Of a stretch of DNA of 64,000 bases, positions 58,675 through 64,000 are shown in pieces. The notes under the pieces are model-generated. The model was not told where the DNA came from and ran no database searches. It worked only from the letters and a program-made list of their open reading frames with translations. Location: NCBI GenBank assembly GCA_963760405.1, contig CAVXCV010000003.1, positions 62,001-126,000 of the forward strand, in the 5' to 3' direction. Within the stretch, counting starts at the first letter, position 1, and each line of letters opens with the position of its first letter. The translations under genes and the position numbers were made by a program. This DNA comes from RYN-230 sp963760405 (GTDB lineage Bacteria; Actinomycetota; Actinomycetes; Streptosporangiales; Streptosporangiaceae).

Positions 58675-59456
58675 ATGTCTCTCGTGACCATCAGCGATGC
58701 GATCACTACTGGCCTGACCGCGGGCGGCGTGCCCTCGGGCGGCCTGACCGCGGGCGGCGTGCCCGCGAGCCGGTGCCCGGCGCCGCTCACCGCGGCGATC
58801 CGGCGGGCGATCCGGCAGCGCGGTGACTGGAGCCAGACCGCGCAGCGGGTGGCGGCCGCGCTCCGTGACCAACTGCACAGTGACCAGCTGCGCAGTGACC
58901 AGGGGCGCAGTGACCAGGGGCGCAGTGACCAGGGGCGCAGTGACCAGGGGCGCAGTGACCAGGGGCGCAGTGACCAGGGGCGCAGTGACCAGGGGCGCAG
59001 TGACCAAGGGCGCAGTGACCAGGGCAGTGACTGGCCGGGCCCCATCTCCTCAGCGCGGCCGAGCGGGCGGGCGATCCGGCGGGCTACCGCTCGTACCTGA
59101 TGCACTCCGAGCCGGACGGCTCGTTCTCAGTGGTCGCCGTGGTCTGGCGGCCCGGCCAGGTGACGCCGATCCACGACCACGTGACCTGGTGCGTGGCTGG
59201 GGTGCTGCAGGGCACCGAGCACGAGGAACTGTTCGTGCTGGAGGACGGCGGCGCGGCGCTCGCGGCGGCCGGCACGAACGTTACCGGCCGCGGTGAGGTG
59301 ACCGGGTTCGCCCCGCCCGGGGACGTTCACCGGGTCCGCAACGGCGGTACCGAGTCCACGATCTCGCTGCATGTCTACGGCGCCGATATCGCCCGGCTGG
59401 GCTCCAGCGTGCGCCGGGTCTACGAGCTGCCGGTCCGCCCGGCCGCCACGCGGTAA
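58675..59456 (+). CDS. Cysteine dioxygenase family protein, frameshifted, with repeat expansion
   Basis: Cupin that oxidises cysteine (or a related thiol) to a sulfinate with non-heme iron. Residues 1 to about 70 (MSLVTISDAIT, AAIRRAIRQRGDWSQTAQRVAAAL) are in frame from the ATG at 58675 (GGAGG upstream). A 15-bp repeat then adds about ten SDQGR units. The catalytic part (HLLSAAERAGDPAGYRSYLM, landmark AERAGDPAGYRSYL, then VVWRPGQVTPIHDHVTWC with the iron histidines, and GDVHRV) is in another frame. A missing C in the CCCC run at 59040-59043 would join them. The iron ligands and C-terminus are intact. Confidence 0.85.
58876..59025 (+). repeat. 15-bp minisatellite, ten copies, in cysteine dioxygenase gene
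   Basis: Ten head-to-tail 15-bp units (CGCAGTGACCAGGGG; first and last diverged) encoding Ser-Asp-Gln-Gly-Arg. No spacer sequence between units, so this is a tandem repeat and not a CRISPR. Confidence 0.97.
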
Positions 59457-59740
59457 CCACGCCGGTCCGCCGGTAACCACGCCCGATCCCGCAACGCCCC
59501 GGGTCACCCGCGGCGCTGCGGCGCGTGCTGGGCGGCGCCGCCCCGGCCCACTTCGGCCTGGCCCCGGTGCTCGACGGCGGCAGCGGCTGGCACGCGTTGG
59601 CAGGATTCAGTATCACGGCAGCACTCAGGACTTGTTCTTCAGACTATTCCGATATATCGTTGAGGCAACTAGTAAGGTCACGGGATTCCCCGGAACTCTC
59701 CGGAAGATACCCGGCCTGCCAACACAAGGATGTGACAGAT
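59457..59740. other. Gap before padR with repeats and candidate operator
   Basis: About 284 bp without a gene of its own. Begins with a duplicated CCGGTAACCACGCC; the left half is GC-rich and could be a gene remnant (an open frame GLAPVLDGGSGWHAL is seen, no homology recognised). The right half, 59600-59740, is AT-richer and includes the palindrome CGATATATCG. Confidence 0.5.
59650..59659. promoter_or_regulatory. Palindrome CGATATATCG, candidate PadR operator
   Basis: Perfect 10-bp palindrome within an AT-rich patch about 80 bp before the padR start. PadR-type repressors commonly bind AT-rich palindromes near their own promoter and that of a linked transporter. Confidence 0.5.
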
Positions 59741-60463
59741 ATGAGGCACGACGAAGCCTGGGAAGGACCAGGCGACGATGAGGAGATCTGGCGGCACCGC
59801 CGGGGGCACGGGCACCGGGTAGGCCGGGCCCGGACGTCTCCCAGCCCGATGGGCCGGGGCTGGTTCCCGGGGCCACCGCCGCCGGGACGGCCGGGCATGT
59901 CCGGCGGATCCGGGCCGGGCTTCGAGGAGTTCGGTGAGTGGTTCGGCGGCCGGGGCCCGCGGATGCGGGGCCCGCGGGTCAAGCGTGGCGACGTCCGCGC
60001 GGCCGCACTGGCCCTGCTGGCTGACGGGCCGCGCAACGGCTACCAGGTCATCCAGGAGATCAGCGAGCGTAGCGGCGGCCTGTGGCGGCCCAGCCCGGGA
60101 TCGGTCTACCCCGCCCTCCAGCAGCTGGAGGATGAGGGCCTGATCAGGACCACGACGGGCGAGGGCGGTCGCAAGGCGTATGAGCTCACCGACGAGGGCC
60201 GCAGTTATGTGGCCGCGCACCCGGACGAGCTGCAGGCGCCCTGGGACGTGGTGGCCCGGTCGGTCGGCGGCGACACGATCGAGCTGCGCCGGCTGTTCGG
60301 CACGGTCGCGATGGCGGCCATGCAAGTGGTCCGGGTGGGCAGCAACGCCCAGGTGGAGCAGGCCCGCCAGATCCTCACCGACGCGCGGCGGAAGCTGTAC
60401 CAGATCCTCGCCGCCGACGAGGACGAGGCCGGGACGGAGACTGCCGGGGAGCAGGCCGACTGA
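59741..60463 (+). CDS. PadR family transcriptional regulator
   Basis: Winged-helix regulator of 240 residues with a long, flexible N-terminus (about 1-80, Gly/Pro/Arg/His-rich) and the PadR domain: VRAAALALLADGPRNGYQVIQEI (landmark LLADGPRNGYQVI, about 90-102), GSVYPALQQLEDEGLI (about 122-137), GGRKAYELTDEG, followed by C-terminal dimerising helices. ATG at 59741 has AAGGA upstream. Upstream of an ABC exporter pair, as typical for PadR control of transporters. Confidence 0.92.
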   Translation: MRHDEAWEGPGDDEEIWRHRRGHGHRVGRARTSPSPMGRGWFPGPPPPGRPGMSGGSGPGFEEFGEWFGGRGPRMRGPRVKRGDVRAAALALLADGPRNGYQVIQEISERSGGLWRPSPGSVYPALQQLEDEGLIRTTTGEGGRKAYELTDEGRSYVAAHPDELQAPWDVVARSVGGDTIELRRLFGTVAMAAMQVVRVGSNAQVEQARQILTDARRKLYQILAADEDEAGTETAGEQAD

Positions 60464-60613
60464 CAGCGGCCGGGAAGCCCGCCGGAGAGCGGGCCGCCAG
60501 GCCGCGATCATGCGGGCCTGGCCGCGGCGACCTAGGCGGCCGTCGCGGTTAGGCTCGCATCAGACTGCTCAGCCGTGATTCAACTAGCAGGCACTGAGGT
60601 GGAGGCAGCAAGA

Positions 60614-61660
60614 GTGGCAACGCAGACAGGCCCGGCCGCTGACGGGGCGGTGAGCCCGCAGCCCGCGGCGGCGGGCTCGCGACGGCCCGCGATCGTGGTG
60701 TCCGGGCTGGCCAAGAGCTACGGGGAGATCGAGGCGGTCCGCGGCATCGATTTCGAGGTGGCAGCGGGGGAGACGTTCGGCTTCCTGGGCCCGAACGGGG
60801 CCGGGAAATCTACCACGATCAAGATTTTGTGCACGCTGGCCAGGCCGACGGCGGGGCGGGCTGCCGTGGCCGGGCACGACGTGGTCACCGAGCGGGACGC
60901 GGTGCGGCGGAACATCGGCCTGGTGTTCCAGGACACCACCCTGGACAGCTACCTGACCGGGGCGCAGAACCTGAGGTTCCACGCGGAGCTGTACGCGGTG
61001 CCGGCCGCGGCGGTGGCGCCGCGAATGCGCCAGGTGCTGGACATGGTCGGGCTGTGGGACCGGCGGGACAGCATGGTCAGTACGTACTCGGGTGGCATGC
61101 AGCGGCGGCTGGAGATCGCCCGTGGCCTGCTGCACGCGCCGCACGTGCTGTTCCTGGACGAGCCGACGGTGGGCCTGGACCCGCAGACCCGCTCGTCGAT
61201 CTGGGACTACATCAACGACCTGAAGCGCCGGGAGGACATCACGATCTTCCTGACCACGCACTACATGGACGAGGCCGAGCACTGCGACCGGATCGCCATC
61301 ATCGACCACGGGCAGATCGTGGCCATCGACACCCCGGAAGCGCTCAAGGCCAGCGTGGGCAAGGACCGGGTGCAGATCCACACCGCGGACGACGACGCCG
61401 CGATCAAGGAGCTCGCGGACGTGTTCGGCATCGAGGCTGGCATCCACGAGGGCGCGGTCACGTTCTCGGTCGCCTCCGGCGAGGAGTTCGTGCCCCAGCT
61501 GTTCAGCCAGCTGAGCGCATCGATCCGGTCGGTCAGCGTTTCCCGGCCGTCACTGGATGACGTGTTCATGTCCTACACCGGGACCACGATCCGGGACGCC
61601 GAGGCGTCCGCCACCGACCACATGCGGGCGATGGCCGCCCGCATCCGGGGAAGGCGATGA
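60614..61660 (+). CDS. ABC exporter ATP-binding protein (DrrA-like)
   Basis: Nucleotide-binding subunit, 348 residues. Walker A GPNGAGKST (about 62-70), Q-loop LVFQDTTLD, signature YSGGMQRRLEIA, Walker B VLFLDEPTVGLD and H-loop LTTHYMDEAEH, followed by a C-terminal domain ending SVSRPSLDDVFMSYTG. GTG at 60614 with GGAGG eight bases upstream; another GTG at 60575. Coupled to the permease by ATGA. With PadR upstream this is probably a drug or lipid exporter. Confidence 0.93.
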   Translation: MATQTGPAADGAVSPQPAAAGSRRPAIVVSGLAKSYGEIEAVRGIDFEVAAGETFGFLGPNGAGKSTTIKILCTLARPTAGRAAVAGHDVVTERDAVRRNIGLVFQDTTLDSYLTGAQNLRFHAELYAVPAAAVAPRMRQVLDMVGLWDRRDSMVSTYSGGMQRRLEIARGLLHAPHVLFLDEPTVGLDPQTRSSIWDYINDLKRREDITIFLTTHYMDEAEHCDRIAIIDHGQIVAIDTPEALKASVGKDRVQIHTADDDAAIKELADVFGIEAGIHEGAVTFSVASGEEFVPQLFSQLSASIRSVSVSRPSLDDVFMSYTGTTIRDAEASATDHMRAMAARIRGRR

Positions 61661-62568
61661 GCATGGCTACCCAGACCGCCCAGCCGGGCGCGGCCGCAGC
61701 CGCGACGGATGTCCTCGCCGAGCAGATCCGGGTGGCGGTGCCCGAGCGCAGCGTGCGCTCGGACCTGCGCGCGGTCAGCATCGTCTGGCGGCGGGAACTG
61801 ATCAGGTTCCGCCGGGACCGGCTGCGCGCGGTCACGTCCCTGATCCAGCCGGTGCTGTTCCTGTTCGTCCTGGGCACTGGCCTGTCCGCGCTGGCGAATC
61901 GCGGCATGCCGACAGGGCTGAATTTCAAGACGTTTATCTACCCGGGCATCGTCGCGATGTCGGTGCTGTTTACCGCGATCTTCTCGGCCGCGTCCATCGT
62001 GTGGGACCGGGAATTCGGGTTTCTCCGGGAGATGATGGTGGCGCCGGTGAGCCGCTCCGCCGTGGTCATCGGCAAGGCCCTGGGCGGCGCGACCATCGCT
62101 TCGTTCCAGGGCGTGGTGATGCTGGCGCTGGCCGGCCTGGCCGACGTGCCGTACAACCCGGTGATGCTGCTGACCCTGCTGGGCGAGCTGGTGCTGCTGG
62201 CCTTCACGCTGACCGCGTTCGGGGTGATGATGGCCGCCCGGATCAAGCAGTTCCAGGCGTTCATGGCCCTCACCCAGATGGTCGTCATGCCGCTGTTCTT
62301 CCTGTCCGGCGCGCTGTACCCGCTGGTCGGCCTGCCTGTATGGCTGAGCGTGCTGACCCGGCTGGACCCGCTGACCTACGTGGTCGGCCCCATGCGCTAC
62401 GCGGTCCTGACCCACCTGAACATCAGCCCGGTCGCCCAGCACCTGCTCACCCCATCGATCACCTGGAACGGCTGGCCGGTGCCGCTGGCGCTGTCCCTCG
62501 CCATCGTGGGGGCCATGGGCCTGGGCATGCTCGTCGTCGCCGTCATCGAGTTCAGCAAGACCGAGTAG
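61657..62568 (+). CDS. ABC-2 type exporter permease (DrrB-like)
   Basis: 303 residues, six transmembrane helices: LIQPVLFLFVLGTGL (about 68-82), IYPGIVAMSVLFTAIFSA, then VWDREFGFLREMMVAPVSR (cytosolic coupling region), MMAARIKQFQAFMALTQMVVMPLFFLSG and the late VLTRLDPLTYVVGPMRY. Second gene of the exporter operon; three hairpins follow within 130 bp. Confidence 0.93.
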   Translation: MSMATQTAQPGAAAAATDVLAEQIRVAVPERSVRSDLRAVSIVWRRELIRFRRDRLRAVTSLIQPVLFLFVLGTGLSALANRGMPTGLNFKTFIYPGIVAMSVLFTAIFSAASIVWDREFGFLREMMVAPVSRSAVVIGKALGGATIASFQGVVMLALAGLADVPYNPVMLLTLLGELVLLAFTLTAFGVMMAARIKQFQAFMALTQMVVMPLFFLSGALYPLVGLPVWLSVLTRLDPLTYVVGPMRYAVLTHLNISPVAQHLLTPSITWNGWPVPLALSLAIVGAMGLGMLVVAVIEFSKTE

Positions 62569-62591
62569 GGCGGGATCTGAGTGAGAAGAGG

Positions 62592-62632
62592 GCGACGCCG
62601 GGTGGCTACGGGGGCAAACCACCCGGCGTCGC
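62592..62632 (+). terminator. Hairpin 1: 14-bp stem, loop with ACGGGGG
   Basis: GCGACGCCGGGTGG (62592-62605) pairs perfectly with CCACCCGGCGTCGC (62619-62632) around CTACGGGGGCAAA (13 nt), 23 bp after the permease stop. Likely transcription terminator of the exporter operon. Confidence 0.85.
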
Positions 62633-62638
62633 AATCAT

Positions 62639-62667
62639 CGGCGTTCCGACGGGGGCCCGGAACGCCG
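62639..62667 (+). terminator. Hairpin 2: 10-bp stem, loop with ACGGGGG
   Basis: CGGCGTTCCG (62639-62648) pairs with CGGAACGCCG (62658-62667); loop ACGGGGGCC. Directly after hairpin 1. Different stem, same loop core. Confidence 0.8.
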
Positions 62668-62670
62668 GCA

Positions 62671-62697
62671 GGTGCTCCGACGGGGGACCAGAGCACC
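62671..62697 (+). terminator. Hairpin 3: 7-bp stem, loop with ACGGGGG
   Basis: GGTGCTC (62671-62677) pairs with GAGCACC (62691-62697); loop CGACGGGGGACCA (13 nt). Third of three consecutive hairpins with unrelated stems and a shared loop core. An AT-rich stretch (GTTATGCATGTTACA) follows. Confidence 0.75.
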
Positions 62698-62801
62698 GTT
62701 ATGCATGTTACACCGAAACCCCCCCTTGTGCGTCAAGTGCGGGCTACGACGAGTTCCCGCCCGCGCAAGGGTCCTAAGTCCTCTGTTCAGCCGTTTCTCG
62801 G

Positions 62802-63233
62802 CTACTTTTCAGGGTCTGGTTCCTGGCTAAACGGCTGTGACGGCTGTGGCGCAGACTGCCCTGCCCCGGACCCGGGGATGTCAAACCCCTGGGTGTTAAT
62901 GTTCTGGGCCTCGAATTGGGCTGGCGGCCGCCAGCGTTCTGGCAGCTGCGGCTCGTAGGCGCGGAAGCCGCGGGTGCTGGCTGGCTCGCGGCCACCGTTG
63001 GCGAGGACCACGGCGAAGTAGGGGATGGCGATCGCACCGATGGCCGGGAACAGGCAGAGCCAGCCGGCCCCCGCCGCGAACATGGCGATGGTGGCCGCGA
63101 AACACACCACCCGGACACCCATCATGATCAGGTAGCGGCGCTGCCGCGCGGCGATGTCCGCTGACAGCGGCGGCTGCGCCTCGGTGACCAGGTGTGCCTG
63201 GTCGCGACGGCGAGTCCTGGCGATGGCCTTCAC
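62802..63233 (-). CDS. DUF3099 domain-containing protein
   Basis: Actinobacterial membrane protein of about 143 residues with two transmembrane helices: VRVVCFAATIAMFAAGAGWL and FPAIGAIAIPYFAVVLANGG (about 45-85). N-terminal LVTEAQPPLSADIAARQRRYL is the usual DUF3099 lead-in, here at about 16-36 (landmark ADIAARQRRYLIMMG). C-terminal tail is Pro/Gln-rich. Start GTG at 63233; GGAGG is very close to it, so a slightly different start is possible. Function unknown. Confidence 0.85.
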   Translation of the reverse strand: MKAIARTRRRDQAHLVTEAQPPLSADIAARQRRYLIMMGVRVVCFAATIAMFAAGAGWLCLFPAIGAIAIPYFAVVLANGGREPASTRGFRAYEPQLPERWRPPAQFEAQNINTQGFDIPGSGAGQSAPQPSQPFSQEPDPEK

Positions 63234-63325
63234 CCCTCCAACGTATGCCCGCCCGGCGCCGGTGGCCAACGCAGGCGGTGGCCAGCGTGGCCCGGTGCGG
63301 TGGCCGCCCCTGGAGTTATTCGCCG

Positions 63326-64000
63326 CTACTGCGGCCCGCGGATGCCAGCCGCGCCATTGACCTCGGTGACGCCGCCCAGCGCCATCACGTGCGCCAGCTC
63401 GTCGGTGCAGCCCGCCAGCAGCTCCTGCACCCCGCGGGCGCCGCCGCAGGCGAGCGCCCACAGCACCGGCCGGCCCAGGAACACCAGCCGCGCGCCGAGG
63501 GTCAGCGCGGCCAGGACGTCAGCGCCGGTGCGTACCCCGCCGTCCACATACACCCGGCCCGGCAGCGCCGCGGCCACGGCCGGCAGCGCGGCCGCGCTGG
63601 GCACCACCTGGTCCAGCTGGCGGCCGCCGTGGTTGGACACGATGACCGCGGCCGCGCCAGCCGCGGCACAGGCGGCCGCGTCGTCGGCGCGCAGCACTCC
63701 CTTGACCACCACCGGCAGGCCGCCGCTGATGTCGCTGAGCCAGCCGATGTCCGCCAGCGCGACATCGGCCGCTGGGGTCGCCGCGGCCAGGTCGGCGAGG
63801 TGCCCCAGGTTGACCAGGAACTGCTCGTCGCTGATCACATCCTCCTGCGGCACCCGGGCCTTGCGGCCGACCACCGCGGTGTCCACGGTGAGCACGAGGG
63901 CCTGTGCCCCGGCGGCCGCGGCCCGCCGCACCAGCCCGGCGGTCAGCTCCCGGTCCCGCATCAGGTACACCTGGAACCACCAGCTGCCCGCCGCCCGGGC
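63326..64000 (-). CDS. FMN-dependent alpha-hydroxy-acid oxidase/dehydrogenase, N-terminus cut by window edge
   Basis: C-terminal 224 residues of a (beta/alpha)8 flavoenzyme like lactate oxidase, lactate 2-monooxygenase or mycofactocin-linked MftD. Visible landmarks: SWWFQVYLMRDREL near the break, LVLTVDTAVVGRKAR, VVVKGVLRADDA (flavin lysine), the substrate/proton-transfer site SNHGGRQLDQV (catalytic His), YVDGGVRTGADVLAALTLGA and FLGRPVLWAL. Frame is open to base 64000. Substrate undetermined. Confidence 0.9.
   Translation of the reverse strand, partial: ARAAGSWWFQVYLMRDRELTAGLVRRAAAAGAQALVLTVDTAVVGRKARVPQEDVISDEQFLVNLGHLADLAAATPAADVALADIGWLSDISGGLPVVVKGVLRADDAAACAAAGAAAVIVSNHGGRQLDQVVPSAAALPAVAAALPGRVYVDGGVRTGADVLAALTLGARLVFLGRPVLWALACGGARGVQELLAGCTDELAHVMALGGVTEVNGAAGIRGPQ

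Noticed and set aside
58876..59025. Possible CRISPR array
   Set aside because: 15-bp units are contiguous, with no spacers, and code for SDQGR in frame.
59020..59035. UGA selenocysteine codon upstream of the cysteine dioxygenase cupin
   Set aside because: That frame has a TGA in every repeat unit; the real N-terminal half is in a different frame, so an indel is required.
58519..59105. Minus-strand frames with LVTAP/WSLRP repeats
   Set aside because: Antisense of the SDQGR minisatellite and flanks; no recognisable protein.

Overview
The window is a contiguous stretch of very GC-rich, gene-dense DNA with many GTG starts, actinomycete-type ribosome sites and many 1-4 base stop/start overlaps. 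Gene content and order (tkt, ctaA, an ABC exporter pair, then sufR-sufB-sufD-Rieske-sufC-sufS-sufU-sufT; also acVLRF1, a small HTH protein and DUF3099) place it in the Actinomycetota, probably a soil lineage near Streptosporangiales or Frankiales. This is inferred from family recognition and synteny, not from a database search.

Layout. 1-6996: transketolase (cut by the left edge), PrsW-type protease, heme A synthase, EamA exporter and a two-gene ABC exporter. 6993-13911: a catabolic operon (GlnA4-like glutamine synthetase, aldehyde dehydrogenase, SDR, class I amidotransferase) with an amino acid/amine permease and a divergent FadR-type regulator that has a clear candidate operator. 13913-17315: DUF222/HNH protein and an AlkZ-like winged-helix protein. 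17401-24228: complete SUF iron-sulfur operon. 24291-32739: carbon-fixation island with an aldolase-like protein, phosphoribulokinase, a two-component system, and cbbR-cbbL-cbbS-cbbX for a red-type form I RuBisCO. 32822-41456: ribosome-associated factors (acVLRF1, ABC-F), enoyl-CoA hydratase, ABC exporter, sulfotransferase, GH15 enzyme. 41784-44565: sulfonate/nitrate-type ABC importer. 44869-58522: a formate dehydrogenase maturation region (fdhD, selD, tRNA-Sec, selA, selB, moaA, mobA) with other genes between. 58675-64000: cysteine dioxygenase, PadR plus ABC exporter, DUF3099, and an FMN-dependent 2-hydroxyacid oxidase cut by the right edge.

The parts fit an autotroph or mixotroph: phosphoribulokinase, RuBisCO, its activase and transketolase for CO2 fixation; selenocysteine, molybdenum-cofactor and FdhD functions pointing to a selenium/molybdenum formate dehydrogenase outside the window; SUF genes to build Fe-S clusters; and sulfonate uptake with cysteine dioxygenase for sulfur.

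Three things stand out. First, seven otherwise well-conserved genes (amidotransferase, sufR, sufB, cbbS, enoyl-CoA hydratase, importer permease, cysteine dioxygenase) each contain one single-base frame break with intact sequence on both sides. Consensus errors are the simplest explanation. Second, short in-frame tandem repeats (mostly 15-18 bp) recur inside unrelated genes, and GC-rich hairpin repeats sit at gene ends, some supplying the stop codon. Third, the class I aldolase next to phosphoribulokinase keeps its Schiff-base lysine but appears to have lost most other canonical active-site residues. No CRISPR array, prophage or transposase was seen.
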